Source of the DNA: Seiridium cupressi
Taxonomy: Eukaryota; Ascomycota; Sordariomycetes; Amphisphaeriales; Sporocadaceae
Direction: 5' to 3'
Assembly (NCBI GenBank): GCA_036674765.1
Contig: JARVKI010000021.1
Location: forward strand, 62,001 to 126,000
Length of the DNA stretch: 64,000 nt
The translations under genes were made by a program, and so were the position numbers. How positions within the stretch are numbered: the first letter of the stretch is position 1; each line of letters opens with the position of its first letter. The notes under the pieces were generated by a model. It searched no databases, was not told the origin of the DNA, and saw nothing but the letters and a program-made list of their open reading frames with translations. Positions 1 through 11,692 of the stretch are shown here, in pieces.

Positions 1-916
1 TAAGAGCGAAGCTATTGAGGTCGGGATCTTGCCCGGCAGTGAAATGCCAAGAATGGATAATCTACGATGTCGATCCGGCACCGTAGGCGGGAGGCGCTGC
101 CAGGAAGGGTTTGCACCTCCGAAGTGACCCATGTCCTTTCAGCATTGCGGATGCGCGCGTCATGATTTTATTGCATCCAAGGCATTGCGTATCGTTCGTA
201 TTTAGATTGACGAAGTGACAGACCCCGATTGTGCTGTGCAAGACACCACAGTCATTAAGCCACGTGCCAGGAGCCATTCGCCGTCGATCGAAGTCAAGTG
301 CGCCCGTCGAGGGGAGGGTATGCACATGCAATCGTCAACACGTGCATCTCAGAAATGAAGCAGTGGAATCACTCTAATGCAAGGGCCAGCAGGGCCGCAG
401 ATCATTTTGAAGCGAGAATCTCGCTTCTACGGTTTTGCTGGGCGCACACGTCCCGCCTTGGCAGGGGTTAAATGGTACTTGCTCACAAGAACTATTCCGT
501 CATCTAGCACTACAATGTAGGCGGTATTGAGCGTACTATGCTTTAGTTTCAGCTTGCATTGTAATATTACGAAATTGACTCGCTGTCTCTAAACAACAAG
601 AGATGATAGTATAGAAATAAAGAAAGATTGCTTGGTATCAGCAAGGTATCATCGTCCCACAAAGCCCGATTACCCAAAACGCCAGTGAACCCTAGCTTTT
701 ATATCACAGCTTGAAATGCCAACTCTAAAACGCCATGCCCGTGCCTTGTATAGTGGTAGTGTACAGACTGTGGTAATGATGCATTTGAATGTCGAGAATA
801 AGAAAAATGGAAGTCTCCGGTGTCTTTGCCACGGCACATATGCCAGCGACCCAGAAAAGAACTTGTAAATGAGAGAATAAAAAGAGGTACGTCGACAAGT
901 GAAATCATGCCGTTCA
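1..916. other. Intergenic, no gene recognised
   Basis: Downstream (3') side of the CFEM gene, whose stop codon is at 917-919. The longest open frame here (89 codons, minus strand, 62-331) has no recognisable motif and reads like chance. No tRNA, repeat or transposon signature was seen. Confidence 0.6.
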
Positions 917-3379
917 CTACTGCACGTTCAGGAATAAATCATCCCCTCTTCGTGTAGGTGTCAGCTTCGGTTGCCAAGTCGGAGTGGCCGGCAGACCGCC
1001 CGTACCAAGGCCACGAGGGCCCGGGGACATCATCCCCGCCATCTCCGGGCTCAGAAGTCCACCAGGCCCATGACGCTTCCAGCCAGCGGCACCTCTCTTC
1101 TGTCCATTCTCAAGAGACAGCGCGGCAGCCTTTTCGCTGCCTATGCGCTTTGCGAGTAAGGAGCTGGCTACGGAAGATGTAGTCACGGCGCTAGTAGGTG
1201 AAATGTAGGACGAAACTTGTGCCCGCGGTGGTGGTAAGCCTTGAGTTTCCAGCCGCGGCGGGCCGTGTCGCGAAAGGCGCAGCTCTGAGCGAGGTGGTAG
1301 GTTTGGGGGTGGCATTGGAAATCTGGATAGTGATGGTTGCTTGGGAGAGAAACCGGACCCTGACGCTTGCTGAGGCTGTGGCAGGTTTGGTGCTCTTCCC
1401 AGCTCTGGCCGCTGATTCCGTCGGGTGTTGAGTGGCTGGGGATAAGCCGACGGTGATCCTCTCACAGGCAAGACAGTGCCGAGAGTTGGGCTCGGCTGAC
1501 CGGGTGGCGAGGCAGTGAAGTCGGGTCTCTTGGGCGGTGGGACCATCCGGATTGTTGTCAAGTCAAGCCGGCCGGGAATTTTGGGATACCTGACTGGCGA
1601 GCGACCAGTCGGTGTGTGAGGGGATTCCACGACGGGCGACAGCGCAGACAAACGGCTCGGCTCTTCTTCCTCGACAGGCGGGCTCTCATCATACGGCCCT
1701 CCAGCCGAGGATGACGTCTGAATTGTTGTCGCCGAATCCATAGACGTCTTGGAATCTGACCTACTCGGCCTTCGCCGCCCAGAACTGCTGCTCCTCTTCG
1801 TTACGGGTAAAGGTGGCCGCCAAGATCCCCGTGGCGCACTGGCCTGAGAGTATTGACTAGATGCTCGAGATACGTTCGTATCTCGGCCATTTGGTTTGAG
1901 GAAGGCTTGCTGTGGCATTGAGACTTCTGGTGCAGATGCTGCAGATATCGCCGTTGCCAGAGCGGCGGCCTCTTCTTGCTTTTCAATGGGCGACTTGGTC
2001 AGCGGCGTATAAGTGTCCAGCTCGGCGGCTTCTGCGACTCCGGCCAACTGCGACTGCCTATTCGTGTTGCCGAGTACCCAATTGCCCCATTTATCGGCGA
2101 CATAGTATGTCGTTGCGGAAAGGGGATCTGAAGGCGGTGGCCGCCAGATCTGGCCTCCTTCTGGGGCCTCAGTATCTAGATCTGCAAATGCGGTCATATT
2201 TGTCATGGTACTAGTTCTATCAGTTTGAGGCTGCGAAGACTGTGGCCGGAGCGCAGGATGGACTGCGTTCGGAATGGCCAGTGTGAGGTTCGGCTTTGAA
2301 GGCCTGAGAGGCTTTGGCGGGAGGAGCTTGGATGCCCGCCGCTCTCGTGTTGGTGTCTGTTGTTTAGGTACTATTTCGCTCCGCGGACGTGATATCGCAA
2401 TCCCAATGGTATTCCGGTCAATGTTCTGGTATTCGGTAACTTGAGGTGAGGATTGGAACTCCATTGAACGCTGAGGCTTCAATATCGGTGGCGAGATATG
2501 GAAAATCTTGGTGAGTCTGGAGGCTGCTCCTCCACCTCCAAAACTGCTCTTCTCGTCCATAGACTGGAAGCCCTCGTCATCGAGGCCAGGATACCTGTGT
2601 CTCCTTGCACGGCGCGCCATGAAGATTGCGCCCAGTGCCAATATAATAGCCCCGGCCACACCGACCGAAATGCCAACAATCTGTGCATTTCCTAACGAGA
2701 CAGCAGTCGGCACCGGCGTTTCCGTCGTTTGTGGGCTGGCTGTTTCCACTGGTATCGTCGAAGTTGCCGAGGTGGGTGGTGCTGAAGATGTTGACGATCT
2801 AGTTGTGGTTATCATTGCCGGGGTTGTGAATGTATCTGTGCTTGCGGTGCTTGGACTGGTAGCGTGGGTCGAACTTGTGATCGTCGACGTTGCTATCCTC
2901 ACACTTCCCCCGCCAACCACGAACGCGGCCGACAAAGGAGTTGGTTGCGTATTCGGTAGCGCGCTCGTCTCACCAGAGCACATCTGATATGCTATGCCGG
3001 CCTCTATACCAAGGAGTCAGGGCTCGATCTGGTAGAGAGGTGACGAATTTTTGAATCGGGAATGGAACTTACGATTTCCTTCATCCGCTGTACAGACACC
3101 GAAGATAGACGACCCACCAATACATTCCGCAGCCGCTTCTCCTATAGTCAACCCAGCCGTCGATTCGTGGGAACAGAGACATTGTAAAGATGGCGTGTCC
3201 CCACATGTCACCGAGTCGTAATTATCATGAATGAAAGCCTTGAAGCAGCCTTGAGCGCAGGATGGAATGAAAGCGCTGACTTCACTGGTGAGATTCACAT
3301 CATGGGCGCTGGCAATCGATATCGAGGTCCATATTAATAAGTGTTGAAGCAATGGCTTCAAGGCCATTCTAGGAAACAT
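917..3379 (-). CDS. CFEM-domain single-pass membrane protein with long cytoplasmic tail
   Basis: Predicted 797-residue surface protein in two exons, 3379-3073 and 3003-917; the 69 nt intron starts GTAAGT and ends TATAG, and splicing keeps frame. Residues 1-25 form a signal peptide. The CFEM domain follows with its eight cysteines in the expected order (SC, GC, TC, QC, LC, EC, VC and, only after splicing, QMC), so the intron interrupts the domain and confirms the joint. A Ser/Thr-rich stretch (about residues 135-205) leads to one membrane segment near residues 210-231, followed by a basic stop-transfer stretch (RRARRHRY) and about 560 residues of Pro/Ser-rich cytoplasmic sequence. CFEM domains act in haem/iron uptake, wall attachment or signalling; the topology here (outside domain, one helix, long tail) resembles a sensor rather than a GPI-anchored haemophore. 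Ligand and partners are unknown. Confidence 0.88.
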
Positions 3380-5011
3380 CTAGAGATTACTGTTAGTGGC
3401 CTGATCTTCCTCGGTGAAGGTGTCCATCAGTTGCCATCATGTCTAGGCGTACTCCCTGTGCCACTCGACAATGCTGCAGGAGAGCGAAGACGCAGCGATT
3501 CTCTGGCGATGTGACAAGAGCAACAAAAGGATGTGGCGTTTCAAGGCATATGGCTCGGAGATGGAGGCCGCCTGAGTAGTGGACAAGGCGGCCCGTACGG
3601 TAGGGCTTACCTAGGAAAGGAAGACACGGTCTATAAGAGACGGCCAGCATCTCATCATGACGGTCTCGCGAGGCCAGCAAATCGGATACAGGGATGCTGA
3701 TATCAAGAAGATAGGTAGGAAAGAAGCGGAAATGAGAAGGGCACGTTCCAAGGAGAAAGTCGAACAGTAGATTACAACGAGTATGAACCGCAAGCAAGGA
3801 AAGAAAGGACAAGAAACACAACTTTGTTACAGATTGCAATGTCAGAACCAACAGGAGGGGAGAAGGGGCCAAGTGAAGGCCGGCCGCTCCCCTAATATGA
3901 GGCTGGCCCTATGGTGACCATCCTGGAAGACTCGACGGGCTACTAGGCGGCTGGCATTGGCTGACTAGAGAATAGTCATCCGGATGACACCCCGTGCCGC
4001 CAACGAGCAGCGCATCACAGATTACTGTCCGGCCGGAAAGAGCCACAGTTGCGTCATGGCGAAGCTTGCATTGGGGGACTTGTACAGAGATCCGTCTGCA
4101 GTAGATGCCGCCAAACTCCCAGGAGATCCCAGAGGGTGGCAGCGGGCACTGCTGGTTGGCCAGAGGATCCAGGGCGGCCTTCTGAGTGGCCAGGACCATC
4201 TGCACTGTCGAACAAGGCTCCGGGCGACAAGACGCCATGTCTGCCAGAATAGAAAGCGAGAGCTGGCCCGGCTAGGCTGTGTCGCGGACGATTGGGTGTG
4301 GTAGCCAATTTGCGCGCGCCTAAAAGTTGGGGTTCTGCTGCGAGGGCTGCAAGGGCGCTTACAAAAAGGTACGCATCTGCGGGCAGCTATTTCGACCAAT
4401 CGAGGCTGTGTGCAGCGGCCCCGGCATTGGGACTGCGACAGGGAAACGACTGTGATGGGACCTCCTTTGTTTCGGCTTCCGTGAGGCGCAGATTGTTGGG
4501 TGTGACTATGACTGCATTTATACTTGCATCCTTGCATTGTAGCATTATACAGCGGACGTTCGTGGCATCGAAGCCTCGCAAAATGTCAGTTGCATACAAT
4601 TTGAATTAGGAGGACAATATGTCGTGCATCGTGAGTTGTCCCATTGCTTAGACCATATGGAGCAGTGCCCCTACGCAGAGGAGAGTTAATGGGACGCGCA
4701 GCACAGCATTTGTGGAATTTGGGGGCTCAAAGAGGTCAACGCGATTTTCCGTTGGTGGTATCATTGATCTCGTGTCTATTTCCCTCACATTCTCTCATAC
4801 CTTAGGTACATCTCTTTTTCTCAAGAAATTCACCACAACTGGAAGCTTTCGGCGCTCAGCCGTCAAGCTCAGCCATCCTTCCAACGCCGGAGCAATATGC
4901 CGTCATCAAATTAAAGCAGGCCCTGGCGACCACAGTCCAAAAAGCTGCTCTCTTATCACACAGCAGCCGATGTCACCAACAGACTTCAGTCAAAACATCC
5001 TAGGCCAGCTG
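3380..5011. other. Intergenic, upstream of the CFEM gene and downstream of DBP5
   Basis: Both flanking genes are on the minus strand, so this stretch holds the CFEM promoter and the DBP5 3' end. Several overlapping open frames of 60-171 codons occur on both strands at 3.9-4.6 kb, but none shows family motifs, a matching intron structure or consistent codon use. Nothing else is supported. Confidence 0.55.
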
Positions 5012-5804
5012 CTACTTGGCACTAGGATTGAATGAAGCTTGAGCTCGGGTCGACTTGATGATTCGCTGCACTTCAGCCTCCGTCGCATCCCAGTCATCCG
5101 GTACAAGTCGAATTAGGTCGATCTCGTACTTCTCGGCAATGTCTTGCAGCGCCTCGAAACTCTTCTTGTCGAAGATGAAGGTAATACTGACACCGACACG
5201 GCCGAAACGACCAGTTCGTCCAATTCGGTGAAGGTACGTCTCGGCGTCGGGCTCCCGGTCACCAGGACCCTTCATGGGAACGTCGTAGTTGATGACCATG
5301 TTTACGCTTGAAACGTCGATACCTCGGGCGAGAACGTTTGTCGTGATAAGCACCTTGGTGCGGCCGGTTCTGAACTCGTCAAGGAGCGCATCGCGGGCAT
5401 TACCCTCGAATGCACCATGGAGAGCCGTAACCTTGTGGCCATCCTCCGTCATGCGTCTTTGGATCTCGTTTGCGCTCTCACGAGTCTGGGAAGGTCAGTC
5501 TTAACTTTGGGGTCAATATTAAATTGGACGGCCTACCTTGACAAAAATGATGGATGAACCAATCGTCAGGAGACCATAAAGCTGACACAGGATGGCATAC
5601 TTGTCAGACTCTGAAGGACAGTCCATGAACATTTGCGAAATGCCACGGACTGTAAGCTCCTGCGTCTTGAGTTTGATCTGGTTTGCATTTGGAGCAAACT
5701 TGGCGGCATATCTCAAGACGGCATCGGGAAATGTGGCTGAAAACAGGAGAATCTGTGCACTCTTAGGGAGCATCCTGAATATAGAGCGTTAGCAAGTGTA
5801 CAAG

Positions 5805-5839
<35 letters not shown>

Positions 5840-6647
5840 GAATGAGGCTTACTGCTTGACACGGGAACTCTGCTCAGCAAAACCCTGTTGATCGAGCATG
5901 TTGTCTGCCTCATCGATGACGAGCATCCTCAACTGGGAGGCATCGATTTGCCGTCGCCTAATCATATCCACGACGGTACCTGGGGTCGCGCTAATGACGC
6001 TGGCCTGCACCTTCTGATCTCTACCAATGAGGCCAGGAACGGCTGCCTCGACAATGAGATTCGGACAGAACTGGCCAATGAGCTGAACGACGCCCTGAAT
6101 CTGGCGAGCAAGCTCACGAGTAGGGGCAAGGATCAAAGCCTGTGGTTGATGCGGTTGTGACAAGTCAATTCGAGACAGAACGGTTGTGACGAAGGCAGCC
6201 GTCTTTCCGGTACCAGATTGCGACTGTGCGATCATGTTCTGCGGCGGGTCGGCCAACATGAGCGGCAATGCCTTTTCTTGCACCTTTGAGGGCTTATGGA
6301 AATGGAGGGCGATTAAGCCTTGCAGGACCGCGTCGGGTCTATTCATGGGACAAGGTTAGTAAGGGAACAGTCATATTAGTCCTGGTGATCGTAGCAACGT
6401 ACAACCCAAGCTCTTCGAAGGACTTGGCCGAGCCCAAAGGGTGGTTCTGATTCTGCTGAAGCTCGTTCAGCGAAACTTCGACATCATAGTCGACCTCCTG
6501 GAGGTTGGAGCCGCCTGCTTGTTCCCCGGCGCCATCAGTCTGAGCAGCTGCAACATTGCTCTCTTCCTGAGCCGGTGCGGCAGCAGGGGCAACCTCTTCG
6601 GGCGCTGCGTCCTCTGGCTTGGTTATGCGACTTGCGAGATCAGACAT
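5012..6647 (-). CDS. DBP5: DEAD-box ATP-dependent RNA helicase Dbp5 (mRNA export)
   Basis: Predicted 480-residue RNA helicase in four exons: 6647-6403, 6338-5853, 5774-5537 and 5485-5012, with introns of 64, 78 and 51 nt that all keep frame. At the nuclear pore Dbp5 remodels exported mRNPs by ATP hydrolysis, stimulated by Gle1 and inositol hexakisphosphate. All core motifs are visible: [10 protein letters not shown] and the Q-motif region [11 protein letters not shown], motif I SQSGTGKT, Ia [41 protein letters not shown]. The acidic, Ala/Glu-rich N-terminus before [10 protein letters not shown] and the total length near the yeast protein's (about 480) point to Dbp5 rather than eIF4A. The start gives [13 protein letters not shown]. 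The second intron contains a 32-base homopolymer. Divergently transcribed from BZZ1. Confidence 0.95.
5805..5836. repeat. 32-base A homopolymer inside DBP5 intron 2
   Basis: An uninterrupted run of A on the plus strand, hence T/U in the DBP5 transcript. It lies between the donor (GTAAGC) and the branch site (TGCTAAC) and makes up about 40 percent of the 78 nt intron. Length is likely to vary between isolates or be misread by sequencing. Confidence 0.95.
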
Positions 6648-7783
6648 CTTGAAGTTGTCGTTCGTAAGGCAGGATCAGGTGAAGCCGCTCTGGAGATCTT
6701 CGCGAGGGTGCGAGGTTGAAGTCTAGAGGGGAATCCGTAAGGCGAAAATGTTGTACGCAAATAACCAGTGGCAGCCTCCTCCGCGAGGTGCAACAAATAT
6801 GACGAGTCTATTGGACTCGAAAGATGCGGCTTGAGAAAGCGGTTGAGAAGACCTGGTGGGGGGCCTGGGGTACGACAAGCATTAGATTCATGCGACCCTG
6901 TTCTGAGGTAACAACAAGTCAAGGAACAGCCTACCAGCTTCGAAGATATGTTTCTGAGCGTCTCCGTTGAGGCGCGTTGTTCTGGTTTGGGAGATTAGCT
7001 TCCCGGCCTTAATTGATTGTCAAACGAAACTACACGACTGCGAGCAAGTAACCGGAATTTTTGGTGGGGTTGCTTGGGTGAAGTTTCAATGGCGGGGTGA
7101 AGCTGCCCAAGCTGGCAGCCGTGCAGGCACTAGAGGCAGAAGCTGGGGTCCGAGGCGGTACGGTATTTGACCCGTGAGCCTTGTGATGGCGGGACAACAA
7201 CAGCTGCCTACCAGTTCTGCCGGTTGCTGCCTACATCAGTCTGTTTGAAACGCTCATTAATACCATTCAGCTCTATCAATTGGTTTCCCAGCTACGTTAC
7301 AAGCAGCAGTCCGGGATTGCGTCGTGCTCCATCTCCCTAAAGGTGTATCCTATACTGAAGCGGCTCTTGGTTGATTCATAGAAAATTGCTCATGGCCCTC
7401 GTTCAGGACCTGACCACACTGACGATGGAGCCTGATTCTCGACTCTACGGTACATGTACAGTAGGACTGGGAGGCGGGGTTGCCCGGTCCAGGGTGCCGA
7501 ATTGCTGGGTCCGGTCGCTATTGGCGAGCATCGCAGCGCATACCCAGCAGGCAAAGGTGGGCTGTGCCTGGTCGCTTCTCGGCCTAAATCACTCCAAAAA
7601 CAGACAACGTTGGATCTTCTCCTGTGGAAGCAATGCACATCATCTTATGGCCATGTCGCACCAAGCATACGTAACTCGACTCGCTTTCTTTACAATCCAG
7701 TCTTCCGTTGACTGAACCTCCCATTGACGCCCCCCGCATGTCCATGTACCGCGCTCCTTTTCTCACTTGGACCCAAAGCAGCC
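6648..7783. promoter_or_regulatory. Divergent intergenic region DBP5 / BZZ1
   Basis: 1.1 kb between the start codons of two divergent genes, so it must carry both promoters. I saw no clear TATA box or repeated operator. The short open frames present are overlapping and unconvincing. Confidence 0.5.
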
Positions 7784-10179
7784 ATGGCTGAGGTAGATGT
7801 TCCGCCGACCTTCGGTGCCGAGTTGAAGGTATGGATGACATTGTCTGGCGCTCCTCGTCCGTATGTCGCGGCGTAGAGGGCCTGCCATGTGAGCCGCCGA
7901 TCACGAATACACGCATGCTCACCGTTTTGCCCTGTAGGATGGTTTCCGCCCGGCGAGCACATGGGTCGCCAATGGCATTGCCTGGCTCGATGATATACAA
8001 CAGTATTATCGCGAACGGAGCGCAATCGAGAAGGAATACAGCGCCAAGCTCAACGCCTTGGCCAAGAAATACTTTGAGAAGAAGAACAAGAAGTCATCCA
8101 GTTTGAGCGTTGGCGACACGCCGACCATGACCCCCGGTTCCCTCGAAAGTGCCTCGCTCACGACATGGACGACGCAGTTGACAACACTCGAAGCGAGAGC
8201 CGACGAGCACGAGAAATACGCCAACGATCTGCTCACCAAGGTCGCCGACCCCCTCAAGTTCTTTGGCGCCAAATTTGAGGAGCTCCGTAAGCGACACGTG
8301 GAGTACGCCGATAAACTAGAGGTCGAGAGAGACGGCTCCTATGCTGCATTGAAAAAGACCAAGGGCAAATACGACCAAGCTTGTCAGGAATTAGAGAGCA
8401 AGCGCAAGAAGTCCGAGTCATCGTTCGATAAAGCCAAGGCGCAGAGCAATTACCAGCAACAGCTACACGAGGCGAACAACTACAAAAACACTTATCTAAT
8501 AGCTATCAACGTGACCAATAAGCAGAAGGAAAAATATTACCACGAATATGTTCCCGAGCTCCTAGATAGCCTACAAGACCTATCCGAATTCAAGACGCTC
8601 AAGTTGAACGGCCTATGGACCATGGCCGCTTCACTCGAGTCCGGCATGTTGCAGCAAAGCAGCGGACATGTGGAGCGTCTCTCTCAGGAGATTCAACGAA
8701 ACCAACCGCACTTCGACTCCATGATGTACATTCGACACAACCTTGGCTCATGGCAGGAGCCTTCTGATAGAGTATTTGAGCCGAGTCCCGTCTGGCATGA
8801 CGATGACAGCATGGTTGTGGATGAGGCTGCCAAAGTTTTCCTGCGCAACGTCTTGAACAAGTCCAAAGGCCAACTTGGAGACTTACGGCGGGAGGTAGAC
8901 AAGAAGCGAAGGGAAGTTGATGGGGTCAAGCGGATAAAACAACGGATACGTGACGGTACGGAAAATAAGGATGAAGTCCTGATCGTAACTCAACTTTTCG
9001 CCTTACAAGAGGATCTTCACCAGGTCGATCGGAAGCGCGTCACAGCCGAGGTTGAGACCTCCACCATCACGTCAACAGTCGGAGACGTCACTCTAGGCGC
9101 CAAGAATCACAATTTCAAGTCACAGACCTTCAAGATTCCCACCAATTGCGATCTCTGCGGTGAGAGAATATGGGGTCTATCGGCCAAGGGCTTCGATTGT
9201 CGTGACTGTGGTTACACGTGTCATAGCAAGTGCGAGATGAAGGTGCCAGCCGAGTGTCCCGGCGAACTGTCCAAAGAGGAACGCAAGAAGTACAAATCAG
9301 AAAGACAGACGGCGGCGAGCACTCTGCTGAAACCCGGTGCCGGGGGATCGGATCACGTTTCTGAACTACCAACGCTTAGTCGGTCCAACACGATGAACTC
9401 GCTCAGTTCAGGCTATGCGGCGAGTGCTCATCGGTCCATTGGAGGATCGGTCTCAGCGCCAAAGTCACCTGTCGACGAGACGCCGCCCGAACCTGGCCCT
9501 AGACCAGCCGTGCCTTCTGCGGCCCGAAAGACACGCTTGGTAGCCCCTCCGCCGACTGCTTATATTAGTGAATTACCCGGTAGTGCGGTTAATGGCTCGG
9601 GGGCAAGTAAGTCGGAGCAGCATGGAAAGATCTTATACGCCTTCGAAGCCAGTGGCGAAGGCGAACTATCAGTCCCAGAAGGCCGCGACGTTACAATAGT
9701 AGAACTTGATGGTATGTTCTACTCTGTGTTTTGTGTTCCTTCTCACCCAACTAATCTTTCTAACGACAGACGGATCGGGATGGGTCAAGGTACGCGCTGG
9801 CTATAAAGAAGGCATCGTGCCCGCCAGCTATCTTGAGATTCTGCCAGAAGCCCCAGCACCCATCGTACCTCAAGACACAGGTGGCTCGGTGAATCGCCCA
9901 GCCTCAATGTATTCCAACTCGGGCTCGTCCATTGGTGGTGCGGGACCCGGCGTCAAGAAAAAGGGACCTGTAGTTGCGCCGCGAAGAGGAGCAAAGAAGC
10001 TCAAATACGTTGTGGCCTTATATGACTATACCGCACAAAGTGACGCGGAGCACAATATGGTAGAGGGTGATCGATTTGTTCTCGTCAAGGAAGACCCTGG
10101 CGACGGCTGGGCAGAGGTGGAGAAAGGGGGAGTTACGAAGAGTGTGCCTGCGAGCTACGTCCAACTGGAATCGTCATAG
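7784..10179 (+). CDS. BZZ1: Bzz1-type F-BAR / C1 / double SH3 protein
   Basis: Predicted 742-residue membrane-bending, actin-nucleating adaptor in three exons: 7784-7828, 7938-9711 and 9770-10179; introns of 109 and 58 nt keep frame. Exon 1 encodes only 15 residues (MAEVDVPPTFGAELK), and its joint gives LKDGFRPASTWVANGIAWL, the conserved F-BAR start. The F-BAR coiled coil covers about residues 1-270. A C1 zinc finger lies near residues 409-461 (HNFKSQTF then CDLC, CRDC, CHSKC and a final Cys). Two SH3 domains follow: the first (ILYAFEASGEGELSV) is split by intron 2 and the second (VALYDYTAQ) ends the protein. In yeast Bzz1 binds the WASP homologue Las17 at endocytic patches and activates Arp2/3. 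A Pro-rich linker joins the C1 and SH3 parts. The domain set and order match the fungal family fully. Confidence 0.95.
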
Positions 10180-10824
10180 GGTGCGAAGCCGAAGAGAAGG
10201 AGGATTCTCAGAGGCCTGAAAAAGAGTTTCAAAAGGGTCGAACTAGAACGAATCGAATCAGCTACCTCGGAGGAGCTGCGTGCTGCTGCATGATGGCATC
10301 GTAAGGGAAGGGAAGAGCAGAGTAGAGATCAAAGGTGGAGTGGGTAGGGCCCTGTAGACAAGGCTCCTAGCACTATAGCAGGAAATTTAAAACATCAAAC
10401 TAGAGAACAAAAAGCTCAACTATGGTATGATCAATACATTGGCCAGATACTGTAAGTAGGGTGAAGTCTACAGCGCATCTAAAAGTTCAATACCTACCTA
10501 GGTAAACGACGGCTCGTTGCGGAATTATGCCCGTGGTGGGGCAGAATTTTCCTTTGAGGAATCTCGACCGTCTGAGAGCACTTGTGTCCCTACTGCGCAA
10601 GTTGCTGCACCAGCTCTACGTACTCGATATTTTACGAGAACGAGTTGGCCAGGCTGAATTCCACAAGAAGAGCCGAAGGTTCTGGATAACTCAGAGTCTC
10701 AACTCCTAATCAAACCCCAGATTCGTACCTAGCAGCCGGGCCATCCACCGCCACCTCTCGCACCCGCTCTCTTCGATTTCATCCTCTCCGTCGAACGCTT
10801 GCAACAACAAAGGGCCACCCAAAA
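10180..10824. other. Intergenic: BZZ1 3' end and promoter of the UPF0390 gene
   Basis: Spacer between two co-directional genes. It contains an ACCTAGGT palindrome (about 10494-10501) of no known role. No further open frame is convincing. Confidence 0.5.
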
Positions 10825-11100
10825 ATGGCACAAGGCGCAGTGAAACCCAAGGGGTTTTCGACCAAAGTCGCCAAGCCAAGCACTGGCAAGACTAAGAAAG
10901 GCGCCCGCGTGGCAAAGCCCAAGAAGGCGACCAGCGCCGACAAGATTACCAAGAAATACAGCGCCGGTCTCGTGCATAAGACCGAGAAGCTGCTTGGCGA
11001 GCGCGCCGGCCATCTGGAGATGGTCGGCAAGGGACGAGATCGCTCCGGTGCCAAGAAGGAGGCTGGTGCGCAGAAGGGCGGGAGTAAGAAGTTTGGTTGA
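10825..11100 (+). CDS. Small basic UPF0390 / DUF2462 family protein
   Basis: Single-exon gene for a 91-residue, Lys/Gly/Ala-rich basic protein. The family pattern is clear: an N-terminal MAQGAVKPKG, a basic Lys/Ala stretch, then NKITKKYSAGL-like and TEKLLGERAGHLEM-like segments, ending in a Gly/Lys tail. Members include human C19orf53 and short fungal proteins; the charge suggests nuclear or nucleolar location and RNA or ribosome association, but the biochemical role is not settled. It starts at the only suitable ATG (context AAAATGG) and overlaps no other real gene; a long minus-strand frame across it is a shadow. Confidence 0.88.
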   Translation: MAQGAVKPKGFSTKVAKPSTGKTKKGARVAKPKKATSADKITKKYSAGLVHKTEKLLGERAGHLEMVGKGRDRSGAKKEAGAQKGGSKKFG

Positions 11101-11692
11101 GTGATGGACGGAGAGGACGTGAGGAGATGTCGAAGATCATGATCTTTCCGATACGTGAAGAGGCGAATGAGAACAGAGTTGGCGGTGTGCGGATGAGGAG
11201 GGAAGAGAGATCGCACCCGCCGCGTCACGAGGAGGCTCGGTCGAGTGAGTGGGCGAGAATCGAAAAAGATAGCAGGGCGTCTCGTCTCGAAGATGTTTTG
11301 TTGGACGCTGCTTGGTCGGGAAGTCTGCGTGATTGTCATCCACGAGGCATATTCCGCTGGAGGAATATTCAGCTCCTGCTGCGGGAGTTACGCCGTGGGA
11401 CTCTATGCCATGCTTGTATGCCTGGCATTACGAGCAGAGAAGCAAGGCGTTCTCAAACATGAGATGGAGTTTGACTTCAGCCAGCAGTCATGACACGGCG
11501 ACCGCAGAAACCACTGGAAGACTGCTTCGACGGGACTAGTACGGTTCGAATAAAGGAAAGAAATAATGCATCTTGAAACCCCCATATTTGTCTATATATG
11601 CGGAATAGCCTATATTTTCCTTACGGGCCAGTCACAATGAGTTTGATATCTAGAATCAAACAACTCATACCTTACGATATATTAAGCATATG
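11101..11692. other. Convergent intergenic region
   Basis: 3' ends of the UPF0390 gene (+) and the decarboxylase gene (-) face each other here. No gene, repeat or RNA could be supported. Confidence 0.5.

Noticed and set aside
10779..11339. 186-codon minus-strand frame across the UPF0390 gene
   Set aside because: No family features, while the plus strand encodes a recognised small basic family.
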